From Ornithodoros turicata (lineage: Eukaryota; Arthropoda; Arachnida; Ixodida; Argasidae): a DNA stretch of 64,000 bases. Position 1 is the first letter of the stretch. The number at the start of each line of letters is the position of its first letter. The stretch is taken from contig NC_088202.1 in the NCBI RefSeq assembly GCF_037126465.1, positions 99,231,962 to 99,295,961 of the forward strand, given 5' to 3'. The notes below the pieces were generated by a model that searched no databases, was not told the DNA's origin, and worked only from the letters and a program-made list of their open reading frames with translations. Below, piece after piece: positions 32,339 through 43,059 of the stretch. The translations under genes and the position numbers were made by a program.

Positions 32339-33335
32339 ATATTCGGGCATGGGCACGCCTAGGAAGATGCACTTATTTGCTGACGCTAGTCCCTGCCCTT
32401 ACGGCGCGGTAATCTACGTTAAAGCGTCATCGAGCGGCTCTTCGAGCATGGAGTTCCTCGTCAGTAAGAGCAGAGTTGCTCCCATCAAGCGCCAAACGCT
32501 GCCAAGGCTTGAACTTATGGCAGCCCTTCTTGCCGCACGGCTTTACCGATATGTCTGCACTGCTTTGAAGATTGTGCGCGACTGTGTGTTCTGGACGGAT
32601 TCTCTCATAGCGTCGCATTGGATAAGAGGGCCAGTAACACGGTGGAAGACCTTCGTTGCGAACCGCGTCCAAGAAATTCAAAGCATCACTTCTACTGAAT
32701 GGTGGCGACACTGTCCCGGTGAGGAGAATCCGGCTGACCTCCTTACTCGAGGTGTCAAGGGGCATCAGCTTCAAGGCAGCGCCTTGTGGTGGCACGGCCC
32801 TACGTGGTTGGCACATGCGGAAAATTGGCCCAGTTCACTTATACCAGAACCCACCTGTCCTGATGGAAAGGACGAAGTGGTCTCCCAACGTGTTCCCTCT
32901 GTGGCGATTGCAGCGGTTCAAACCCTCATGTCGCCAGAGCGGTACAGTAGAGCGAACCGACTTTGTCGAGTAACTGCGTGGGTGCTGCGCTACATACAGA
33001 ACTCAAGGGGTCGAAAGCAGGCTGGCCCGCTCACAACACAGGAGTTGAAAAATTCCGAGCGGTACTGGATCAGGATGACACAAGCAAAGTTCCTGGACAA
33101 GAAGTCCACGCATCTCCAGAATTTCCGTTGGTACAAAGATGACGACGGCATTCTCCGGCTTTACGGGCGTCTCCAGCATTCCGAACAACCAGCAGCGACT
33201 AAGCACCCAATGCTACTACCGCCTGCTTCGGAAGCCTGGTTCACCCGCCTCATGGTTCTTCGCGAAAACGAAAGGATGACCCACGCCGGGGTTCAGGAGA
33301 CTCTGCATCAGATACGGGAGGATTACTGGGTGATC
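32339..33335 (+). pseudogene. Pao/BEL RNase H and start of integrase zinc domain
   Basis: RNase H residues Asp12 (FADASPCP), Glu55 (PRLELMAAL), Asp84 (WTDSLIA) and Asp130 (ENPADLLTRG) are all present. The frame then passes through the linker to the first His-x-His part of the integrase zinc-binding domain (RLMVLRENERMTHAGV, LHQIREDYWVI). It stops artificially at 33341 because the next part of integrase is inverted. The expected continuation (RGRQSVKYALHHCYFCRR) is found at about 34325 on the minus strand. Confidence 0.9.
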
Positions 33336-34325
33336 AGCTGAACTGGTCGTCGTATGTATGCGCCGCTTGATGTCCGTAGGGTGCAGGAACGTGCTAGCCC
33401 ATCTCGAGCGATGTACAGCTGCTCTACCCGTCCCAGGGTCCAAAACATCCTGGGCTGTCGTCGATCAGGTATGAGGACCAGATCATGCTGCCGAACGTTG
33501 GCCGAGGTTACATGCTTACTGAGGTTAGCCCACCGTAGTTGGAGAAGGTAGTCTTTCGACCATAGCTTCCAGTAATTGTTTAGCAGACATTCTTTAGCAT
33601 GCTGAATCTGCGAGGGGGAGACGTTGACGTCAACTGAATGGAGAAACTGAATTGAGGGCAAGGCGGTAAGCCGTCTCCCGATCAGAAAGTATGAAGTAGA
33701 AAGGGCTTCTGTGTCGTTAGGGTCTTCTGTGAGCCAAGTAAGAGGTCTTGAATTCACAATGCCTTCGACCTCCATCAACACGGTCTGTAGCTCCTGGAAC
33801 TCGAGTTAGCGACCTGCGCAGGGATTCTTTGACGGAGCGCACCATGCACTCCCAAAAGCCTCCCCACCATGATGCTTGTTCTGCTATGAACTCCCATGTG
33901 CTCCGTGTTTGGGTGGCATATTCTTTTACTGCTTGAAATTGAGCGGAAATCATAGGAGGAAGTTCTCGGGAAGCCTTCTTGTATGTTAGAAAGTTGTGGG
34001 AATAGATTTTCTTTGGTATACCCCTGCGAGCCACAAATCGCTTAAACGCCATGAGGAAAGTGCCTAAGGCTTGGTCCGTTACCAACCCTAGATGAATGGC
34101 TCGTGTAGCTGTGCAGGTGAAGAGTGTCACGTACGACTTCGAATATCCGTGCGCTGTTTCGTAATACAGTGGACCTGCAAAGTATACCCCGACCACGCCA
34201 AACGGAAGTTGCTGTGAAACTCGATCCTTCGGTAGTGGCGCCTCTTGCTCGGTGCATGAATGTGTTCAGAGACGTCGGCAAAAGTAGCAGTGGTGCAGGG
34301 CGTACTTAACAGATTGCCTTCCTCT
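33336..34325 (-). pseudogene. Inverted integrase block of the Pao/BEL element
   Basis: The minus strand encodes the second zinc pair (CYFC), then PLPKDRVSQQLPFGVVGVYF (first catalytic Asp replaced by Tyr in GVDFAGP). IYSHNFLTYKKA follows (second Asp replaced by His), then ASWWGGFWECMVRSVKESL, which keeps the Glu. After a frameshift near 33790 come VLMEVEGIVNSRPLTWL and the C-terminal domain (HDLVLIPDRRQPRMFW, YIRRPVQLI). GATC stands at both borders (33332-33335 and 34326-34329). Flipping the block rejoins REDYWVI to RGRQSV and RRPVQLI to HRLELDE*. It is therefore a clean 990-bp inversion within the plus-strand element. Confidence 0.9.
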
Positions 34326-34360
34326 GATCCATCGCTTGGAACTCGACGAATGACAAGTCA

Positions 34361-34372
34361 TTGTGGGGGGAG
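34361..34372 (+). promoter_or_regulatory. Polypurine tract of the Pao/BEL element
   Basis: TTGTGGGGGGAG directly precedes the 3' LTR start TGTTAAGG. Its position and G-rich purine run fit the second-strand priming site, and it sets the element's orientation as plus. Confidence 0.75.
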
Positions 34373-34679
34373 TGTTAAGGAAGATGAAGCTACTGCGCAC
34401 CTCTCTCGCGCACCTTATGGACAGGCGCGTTATGGGCATGAGCTCGCATTCTCGTTTTCGCTTTGGAGCAGTAAAGTCGACTTGCTCCTGCTGTCTGTCG
34501 TCCTTGCCCTTCCTCAACATTAACAAAACAAAGTCGTCAATCCCAACTGGGCCAAGTCTCACTTGAAAGTCTCGCTTTGCGCCTCAACCAAGCGCCGATT
34601 GTTGTATCGTCTTGTACAATTGTGACGTCGGGAACAACACTGACATCACGGACAAACCGAAACCGGATATGGGTTAACA
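34373..34679 (+). repeat. 3' LTR of the Pao/BEL element (right end uncertain)
   Basis: Starts TGTTAAGGAAGATGAAGCT. Two possible ends match the inverted terminal TTAACA: ATTAACA at 34525 (153 bp) or GGGTTAACA at 34679 (307 bp). The longer is nearer usual Pao LTR size. No TSD can be matched to the left flank with either end, so the right border may be altered. Confidence 0.65.
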
Positions 34680-34810
34680 GTAGGATTTAATTCATTTTCG
34701 CTAAAACGGGGAAGCTTTTACCCTTTCTATTTTACGTGGATGGTATACCTGTGGAGCACAATCGAATGCAGTCGCAATCCGAATACCTTCAGGAGGTCCG
34801 AACTGTCGCG

Positions 34811-35470
34811 TTAAAAGAAGCACGCGGCGGCACGGTTACCGGAGCAACGACCAGCATTTCTTGCGTCGCTCAGTTCAAAAATCGAACTCGGCGAACCTAT
34901 GCAAGCGTCGCTTTCAGAGGGGCTTGCGTCGGTTTACAGACGGACGCAACGCTGACGGACGCATGGGCAAGCAATGGTGCGGACGAGGCTTAACAGCATA
35001 TAAGAGCACGCGGCGGCACGGTTACCGGGGCAACAAACGGCATTTCTTGCGTCGCTCAGTCGAAAAATCGAACTCGGCGAACCTATGCATCCGTCGCTTT
35101 CAAAGGGGCTTGCGTCGGTTTACAGACGGACGCAACGCTAACGAACGCATGGACACACAATAGTGCGGGCGAGGCTTAATAGAAGATAAGAGCACGCGGC
35201 GGCACGGTAACCGGGGCAACGACCGGCATCTCTTAAGTCGCTCAGTCCAAAAATCGAACTCGGCGAACCTATGCATTACTCGCTTTCAGAGGGGCTTGCG
35301 TCGGTTGACAGACGGACGCGACGCTGACGGACGCATGAACATGCAATAGTGCGGACGAGGCTTAAAAGAAGATAAGAGCACGTGGCGGCACGGTTACCGG
35401 GGCAACGACCGGCATTTCTTGCGTCGCTCCGTCCAAAAATCGAACTTGGCGACCCTTTGCTTTCGAACAG
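34811..35470 (+). repeat. MITE-derived tandem repeat, right part
   Basis: About 3.5 units of the same 180-190-bp repeat as at 28847-29252 begin at about 34811, 34993, 35180 and 35364. Shared blocks are GGCGGCACGGTTACCGG, AAAAATCGAACT(T/C)GGCGA, GACGGACGCAACGCTGACGG and CAATAGTGCGGACGAGGCT. The last unit fades near 35460. The bases 34680-34810 between LTR and array match nothing else here. Confidence 0.75.
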
Positions 35471-36160
35471 GTCGATTTCTATAAGTGCTGCAAGAAATGA
35501 CCGGAAGGCGTTTGCTCACGTTGTTCGTTAGGAGGATTATTCAGATTCACGTGGCGCCGCGATTGCACGTGCTCCGATATGCGCGCCGCACCTCTTCCAC
35601 AGCCCACATTAACTGTAACGCGACAATACTCGCATACAACGTCTCCCTTGCCTGAGAGTTCAAAATCTTCATTTTCGCAAACGTAGTCCGAGGCCTTCTT
35701 CCTTTATCTTCCCATCTCGGGTGCCGCGGAAAGACAGGACCGCCGTATATGGAAAATGGGCGTGTATGTACTGCCGTAACCTCTCTACTAAACAACTAAA
35801 GGCCGGTGACCGAGATTCTAGTTGACGTCACGTCCCTAAAAGGTTCACAAGCGCGATGGGGCACCTACAATGGCAGAAGAATGAGATTCCGATTAGCGCA
35901 CCCAATCCGGGACAAAAGGATTCACCCTGGAACACTCAATGTGGTCGCAGGTCATCCAACAATAGCAAATACAAAGAAAAGAGTAATAAAGGAAAGCCTG
36001 CTTGGTATGTTGGAATCTTAAGCTGGGCAGGTCCAGCAATTTATCTGTCATGGTTCCTGGAATGTTTCTCCGTATTCGGTGTTTTTCGATTAAAACCGAA
36101 TGAAGCAAAATTTAGCGGGCGTATGTTTTTCGATGTTGTTCGATGTTTCGAAGAGTTGTA
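35471..36160. other. No gene recognised
   Basis: No coding domain or RNA signal found. The TA target of the pogo-like element is its last two bases. Confidence 0.35.
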
Positions 36161-36936
36161 CAGTCGACCCCCTTTATCCGGGCTTCGCTTATCCGGATCC
36201 CGCGCTGTCTGGACAAAAATCATGGGGACAGATTTCAGTCCATGCATTTTAGCTTGGTTTATCCAGGCTTCAGCTTCCGAATACGGACAAGAATTTCCAG
36301 GAACCACATCAGCAAAGTACCCAACAGTCCACTTCACTTCTCCGGTCTTGGGTCGCAGTCAGTGTGCGACCTAGAGTTTCGCCACCTTGGGCGACAACCT
36401 TTAAGGTACAGTGAACTATTACGTGGCCCGCTTCAAGGATTTCCCCCTTCTCCATTGTACCCATGCGGGGCTGATGACCAGTCCAGTCATTTGAAGCTGC
36501 AGAGGAAGTCCGAAGGTCAGAAGGTCCTCGGGCAGGTCTAGGGTACTTCGATGGGGACGCACATGACGAAACGTGTGCCATCATTTCTGGTGAAGAATCG
36601 TTGATACTGTTAGTTGCAATGACGACAGCCATGAATCAGATTACGACATTGATGATGAAGCACTTGTGGTGACACTGCAAGGGCCCGAAATGCATTCAGA
36701 ACTGCTTTGGTGTTTTTCGAGCAAGAAAATAATATTCCACAAGCTTGTGCCATTCAACAGCTTATGAGCACTTGGCGTTTATAGCAATCTTACACAGATG
36801 AGTATGCACAGATTTAGCTATATGCAATACGGGTCTTGTAGACAGCTCAAAATGCAGTGTTCCACTGATCCGAATGCTCCGCTATCCGGACATTTTTGCT
36901 GGGAATGGTCAAGTCCGGATAAACGGGGGTCGACTG
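36161..36936 (+). mobile_element. pogo/Tigger-like element, 776 bp, TA duplication
   Basis: Termini CAGTCGACCCCCTTTATCCGG (36161) and its complement (…CCGGATAAACGGGGGTCGACTG) ending 36936, TA on both sides. CAG starts, TA targets and about 20-bp TIRs are pogo/Tigger traits within Tc1/mariner. Near the right end the plus strand reads an acidic stretch SHESDYDIDDEALVVTL, similar in character to pogo C termini. The transposase is otherwise gone. Confidence 0.78.
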
Positions 36937-37074
36937 TATATATAAGACGTCGGTACCAAGTGGCTTAAAACTCTCAAAGGTGGCAGATGCGTGGGAAGTA
37001 CATACTTGGCGGTATGGATGATACGGGTTACCCATACGAGCAGCTGACAAATGAGCGAAGGCGCACTCGAGATA

Positions 37075-37150
37075 GAGAATGAGAGAGATAGAGAGATAGA
37101 TAGATAGAGAGAGAGAGATAGAGAGATAGATAGATAGAGAGAGAGAGACA
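37075..37150. repeat. (GAGA/TAGA)n simple repeat
   Basis: Runs of GAGAGATAGAGAGATAGATA repeated several times. Explains the serine/leucine-rich minus-strand frames here. Confidence 0.9.
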
Positions 37151-37284
37151 AGGCAGGCAGACAGACAGGCAGACGGACAGATAATGGAGGCATGATTTGA
37201 CAAACGCAGGCGTTTTCCGTATCAAGAACGCATGCTGAACAGTGTGTCGTATGCCAACCGCATCCGTACTCGATCTCTACCGTA

Positions 37285-37498
37285 TACTCTAAAAATAGAC
37301 CTTCACCGCACAGCACGCTCTGCGCCACGCATTGCCACGAATGATAGGGTTATCACTTCTGATTCGAGGAGAGAGAGAGGGGCGTACACCTTTTTTTGGC
37401 AATTTGGATATATGGTAATTGCCACAAGAAGGTGTACGTCTCCCTCTCCTCGAATCAAAAGCAATGGGAAAGTGAAGGGAGGCTTTGTTTTTAGAGTG
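37285..37498. repeat. MITE with CACTCTAAAAAYA ends, TA target
   Basis: Left end ACTCTAAAAATAGACCTTCAC, right end complement CACTCTAAAAACAAAGCC, TA on both sides. The centre is a hairpin: GATTCGAGGAG…GTACACCTT against AAGGTGTACGT…CTCCTCGAATC. Related copies begin at 46641 and 46764. Confidence 0.72.
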
Positions 37499-37499
37499 T

Positions 37500-39970
37500 A
37501 CCCGCAACGGAGAGAAGTTGCAGTGCGAACCAGGCATTACGGGCGACGCGTTTTGAGCGCAGGGAATACCAAATTCTCATCGCTAGCGTTAGGTTTTGTC
37601 ACAGACCGCGTGTAGCTCGCTCTCGGAGGGACACGTACCGGCACGTGCTTTGCACCTCCCCCCCCCCCCTCCACCGTGGGATAACCTGACAAGGAACGAC
37701 GCATCCCGGATCCGCGACAGTCCACGCTGCCTCTCCTTTTAAGCGGCGAAGTACTTCCATATCCTGCCGCACCTTAGGTGGCCGTATTGTTGACACTTTT
37801 GATAGAGGTTACTCCTCTGGCTAAACCCAATCCGTGCGTAATACGATATGGAACAATACTTTTGCTCGAACACCAAATTTATCGTTCCCAAAGCACCGTT
37901 CCCAACATTAGAACTTCTGCGTCCGCGAGTGCAGACGGTTTGTTCCGATCTATTATCAATAACTGATTTCATCTTTCTTCAGCGTCTTTGCAGGAGCCAG
38001 CCGAAGGACTGCTATCGCACACGAAGATGAAGGTGACGGCCTTGTGCATAAACAGAGGCATGTAATTCCGCTTTTCCTCAGCCGGGACGAAGAAAAATGC
38101 TTTAAACGGCCCTGTTTAACCCCGCTTTGTTTATTCTCGGCGTCGTCTGTAATACAAATACACAGATAATCACCAAAGGCAGTGTCTACCAAACACAAGT
38201 CTGCGGTAGAGCAAACATTTACTTGGAGTACTGTGAACGCTTCGTCTTTTTCTTTCTTTCTTTCTTTCTGTACCCACGGGAATGCTACCTCTAGCGAAAC
38301 AAGAGCCAAAGGACAAATCAACTTTACGTTTAGTCTCCACTGTAGGGTAACCTCTCGGCACCGTTGAACGGCTGGAAGGAGCACTCCGGTGGGCGGGAGT
38401 ACGATGCATAAATCTGGAAGACCGTGTGCGTCTGTTCCTATTGCTTATATCTGAGCGTACACTGTGAATGTACACAAAGGAAAGAGGGGCATCTCTATTT
38501 CATGAGAAGGACAGCAACAGTAAGAAGTTGTAGATCGTCCACACATAAGAAACCTTTGTAATAGACTAGATGCGCCTACCAATAAATACACAAGGAGCGT
38601 CAAATCTACGAAATAAGTGATATATGAAAACAGTGAAGTCTAACATCCTCCTTCCTGTCGCGGCTTCTGAACGTTTTCTACTGTACTAAACCTTCATGTT
38701 CTAAAGCACAACCTAAACATTGTGCATCGTTCCGTCTGAAAAAGAAAACGTGATCTGCCTAAAGTTTTCACATACCATAACAAAAACGAACAAAGAGCGA
38801 CGCGACTAAGAAACTTGTGCGTTTATGCCAGGTCGATTATCCCTTTCACAGCGCGTTACATTATGCACGAGGTACGCTGCGCGTGGGGCCAAAAGCCGTG
38901 CTACAGTAAACAGGTCATCGATTACAGTCGCATCTTATCCCAGGGAGAGGCAGTATAAGAAGCAGACGCAGCACAACACAGGCAGGAGCTTGCCATTCAT
39001 CACAATAATCTGCATGACACCATGCACACCGGGTCTGGGAGCCAGGATACAGCTTATCATGAGGGACCTACCAGGGAACGCTATATGTACACGGCATGGA
39101 ATAATGGAGACGTATCCATCCCATGCTGTGCACTTTATCATGACGAGCGCGCGTTGCTGTCACGGTTAAATTAACAGTTGCTCTTTGCACGATCGGGAAA
39201 TTTGTTATAGCTCAAGCTAATCGGTGGGAGAAGCTGGCGTAACATGCGCGTCTCACCCAACTTCTCTATATGCATTGGGTAGTTGCTCTGTGGAAATTTT
39301 TGTTGTTGTTATTGTTACTGCATATTTCAGTAATTATGAATTCGGTATTAATTATTTCACGATGTATGCCAGGATCTGCATTCTATACACGGTAATGATC
39401 ACCGGCCCGAGCCGAAAGATTTCAACTGGTGCGCATAGGTGAACTTCATGTTTCGCACATAGGTCGTACCTCCCGCAGCCTGTTTCAGCTACCGCACATC
39501 ATAGCACAATTATCCCAGGCATTTGATGTGAGCTAATATGTTCTCAAAGCGACATCTACTCCTCACAGCTCCCATAACTTCGATAGCTTCATCTCTACAG
39601 AGTCCTCTTCTATTTAGCTTAGTGGTTTTAAGACACAATGAAAGATCTCATTTGGAAGAAAATATAAAGAAAATTAAGTTCAGTCCATAACCCACTGACC
39701 GCATGCTGGGTGTGCTGTTAGGCACCGCTTCTCGTCCAGGAATATCTGTGTCTGTCGTGTTACGTGTTTTCTTCAAGAGTACTGTTTTCTTTCCTCCATT
39801 GCTGTTTTTCCGTACTGCAGGTCTATTTAACTGTTACATAATCATTCTTGTACCAGAGTTATGTAATTCAAATAAACATTAACGTACTAAGAAAGCAACG
39901 CACTATTGTTCGAACTGCGTAACCTAGAAAAGCGAGTACTTACTTATCCATTCGAACTGAGCAGCGATAT
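37500..39970. other. No gene recognised; (TTTC)n at about 38251-38272
   Basis: Contains a C tract near 37660 and a TTTC microsatellite. The open frames at 37956-38475 overlap on both strands and match no known family. Confidence 0.35.
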
Positions 39971-40589
39971 GTACAGCTCGAAGCAGAGTTAACTGGAACG
40001 CCGCTTCGACCGGCGGAGAGGAAAGAGATCCACCTTAGCGGCGCTTAGGAGAAATAAAGCGAAAGAGCGTTTCGACAGTCCTACTTGTGCTGCGGGGCTG
40101 TCCGACTTGCCATGAGCTATTGACTCGGCACTACCCTCAACTGTGGTTATCATCGCGACGTTTGTTTGGGTTTGCGCCGATTATGTAAAGGTGTATGCTG
40201 GCCGATATCGCACGGACGCGATGCTGTTATCTCATTGATACACGCGAAGGTGGACAGCAAATCCAATAAATTTGTGACCAGACTCGATGCATCCATATTA
40301 GTTTAGTCACAATGCTGAAAATGCCCTACCACAACGAAAGCGGCCACATCCACGTGTATCAATGAGATAATGGCATGGCATCCGTGCGATATCGGCCGCC
40401 ATATACGTCTTTACATAATCAGCGCAAACCCAAACAAACGTCACGATGACAACCACAGCTATAGGTAATGCGGTAAGAGTAAGTCGAAACACGCTTTCCT
40501 TTTATTTTTTCCTAAGCGTCGTTAGGGTGGTCCCCTTCCCGCTCCGCAGGTCGAAGCGGCGTTCCTGTTAACTCTGCTGCGAGCTGTAC
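39971..40589. repeat. 619-bp foldback element
   Basis: GTACAGCTCGAAGCAGAGTT (39971) pairs with AACTCTGCTGCGAGCTGTAC (40570-40589). Pairing continues inward for about 270-290 bp per arm. Examples are GAACGCCGCTTCGACC with GGTCGAAGCGGCGTTC, CGTTTGTTTGGGTTTGCGC with GCGCAAACCCAAACAAACG, and TATCTCATTGATACACG with CGTGTATCAATGAGATA. Only about 45-50 bp separate the arms. No transposase. Confidence 0.85.
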
Positions 40590-40924
40590 CTCTGTACAGT
40601 ACAAATTATGGTCACTAATCACTAAGACATATGTCGGCTTCACTTTTTAATCCGCATGTTGTAATAGTGCAATATTCTTCACTCTAGATTAAACTGACTG
40701 ACGAATTGACTGCTTCGTTCTAGGCACGAATTAGTCATATAGGCATTTTTTGACTGCTGTGATACAGTGTAAATTGGGAGAGGAGGCTTTGTCAAGCCTG
40801 TCCGACTTTTTTGCTACCCTTTCTAACCATAAGGAAATCAAATTGAAATTAAAGGAGAAAGTGCAACTTGGCTTCGAAATTTGAATTTTGCCAGTGTGAT
40901 CTTCAACTTGATAACCAGCCCTCC

Positions 40925-41081
40925 TACCCAAGCAGCAAAATGTACTGAAAGTCGGGTGCAATAGGGGTGGACGGGTAGGTGGAAGGCCTTGAACAGACTC
41001 GTGAAACGAAGGAACATCGATAAGACACATACCGTCCACCCCTATTGCACTCGACTTTCAGTACATTGTGCTGCTTGGGTA
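40925..41081 (-). repeat. MITE with long TIRs, copy 2 (opposite orientation)
   Basis: Ends TACCCAAGCAGCAAAATGTA and TACATTGTGCTGCTTGGGTA, followed inward by CTGAAAGTCGNGTGCAATAG and GGGTGGACGG in both arms. The interior is the reverse complement of copy 1 (23117-23256). TA at each edge may be the target duplication. Confidence 0.85.
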
Positions 41082-43059
41082 GAGTGGGATGGTACACTTA
41101 TCTGTAGCAAGAATTTATTTCCCACAGATTGTTGTCCGTGGGAACTATGTGCTGAAGACAGTTTCACTTATTCCATTCCACTTGCTGGTGATATGAGATA
41201 AAATCTACTTGTAATTGTGTTGGCTAGATTGTTCTGGAGAACTGGAGCGTATTGAACATTTAGGCCCGTGGCCGCAGACAGTGCTTAAGAATCCTTAAGA
41301 CAACGGTGGCAATGTTAGCAAAGGCTCAGGAACCATTTTCCCACATCATAGTTGAGAGAAGTAACCTTTGAAGTTACACACGGTACCTTACACGGAACCT
41401 GTCTCGTTACGAGTGAGACTGTCTTGCCAATCGTCTGCTTTTTGGTCGTTATGTCCTCTGCCTCCGAGCTGCCCCCGGAGCGACGGTCAGCTCCTTTTCT
41501 TGTGCCAAAATTCGTCACGCCGTAAGTAACGGCCCATTGTGACTAAGTGCTGAGTGACTGACAGGTTATAGCACCTGGACGCCCGTTAGAACCTTCCTTG
41601 AGGAGTACTAGGTAGGAACTATAATTTGAAGAATGGCACGCCGAAACTGCTCTTGTCGAGCACACAACAGGTAGCACGGTAACGTGCTCGAGACAGCCCG
41701 GATTGCATGTCTTGCTGGAGTTCAAATATTGAATACACGGATTTATTTGCTGCCTTTTAAATTATAAAATAGATTGCGTGATATCCTATTATGTTGTTTG
41801 TAACAGAAACCTTTTAGGTTAACGGCATCCAGTTAGATGCCTGCGGAGCATGTATGGAATCGTCTTGAAGCCTGGTATACGACATCCTAACAGTTGAGTG
41901 TCAAATCAAAGGTCGCAGATGTTTACCCGATGGAACCGCTGCCGGTGATCAAAAGCAAGATTGGGCTCATTCCGGGATTATCTCCGCCGACTTGCCTCCG
42001 CAAGATCAGAATGGTTGTTCGTTACTGTGGAGCAGTAATACGTCACGCCGTTGGCTTCCTACTTTTCGAGAGATACGATGACGAAACGTCAGGTGAAATA
42101 AAACCAGTGTCTAGAGCCTTTATAAACTGACCTGTTAAAGTCGATGGTTCTGTAGACATTGCAGATTGCTCCTTCGTTGGCACGTTCCTCAAAACTATAA
42201 ATAAAATGCAGTGTCATGATTATTTTATCCGCTGTGGTATGCAGTGTTGTATTACAACTCTTGCGTCTGCTATTCTCCCAAGCACATCCTTAAAGGTGGC
42301 TGTAGGTACATTGTGCTTTCTGCTTTTCGAGGTACTAGTGACATTCTAGTCTTCTGCGGCAGCAACAAATATGCCGCGGAGGGGGGGAGGATATGTTTAT
42401 TCAGAAAAAAGAAAGGAAAGGTCAGCCAGACTGAGGTCGGCTTGCTATTCCAAAAAGAAAAAGGAAAAGGGGGAAGAAAAGAAAAGAAGAAGAAACAGTC
42501 GAATATGCCGCGATGTTCTGTGGTGCCACCTAAAGCCACCTACGTGATCGTGCACAGTGAATGGTTGACACAACTCGTGAGGTCACGTGATCTGTTCTGC
42601 TTTCAGCAGTACCAGGAACGCCGCGCGAAAAATCTCGTCTCTGAGTTTCTTCCCATTACTGTTATCCACGTTCGACGTGTTGCTGGAAGCATACTGGCGT
42701 ATATTGGGTCGTCGGGTACAATGTCATCGTACAATGGCGACGCAAAAGAGGGAAACAAAGGACGGGAACAAGTGTACACTGCTTTGTTGAACGTGTCACA
42801 CACACACACCGTGTACTTATTGATGAAGGCCGGTTAAAGTCGATGGTCGGACTAGAAAGGATGACATGGACTTGGGCGTGGCACCGCAGCACATATGACA
42901 CTCAGGTACGCCTGACACGCAGCAGCCATCGTTCATATTAATCGCGTTCGTTCACAAATCAGTCACTGATCGCTTTTGCAATACAGAGGGGTCATCATGT
43001 CTGTACAGAGACGAAAAATATTTATTAATTTGCTTCTTTAATTGAATGCGTATTGACTT
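41082..43059. other. No gene certain; retroelement tail at 42364-42480
   Basis: GGGGGGAGGATATGTTTATT and the A/G-rich block after it resemble 21165-21260, a minus-strand 3' end with an AATAAA-like signal. The 197-aa frame at 42244-42837 runs through this tail and simple repeats, so I do not accept it as a gene. A (CA)n is near 42802. Confidence 0.35.

Noticed and set aside
29253..34679. Two independent Pao/BEL insertions in opposite directions
   Set aside because: Only one polypurine tract and one 3' LTR are present, and the inverted blocks fit exactly as rearranged parts of a single plus-strand element. A second parent cannot be fully excluded for the RT-RNase H block.
28847..35460. CRISPR-like array of repeats and spacers
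   Set aside because: The units are contiguous 170-190-bp tandem repeats without short repeat/spacer alternation, and the context is eukaryotic.
36847..37328. Serine/leucine-rich membrane-like protein
   Set aside because: Entirely explained by the GAGA/TAGA simple repeat read on the minus strand.
42244..42837. A 197-aa gene on the plus strand
   Set aside because: Crosses a lysine-rich low-complexity tail of a retroelement. No conserved motif.
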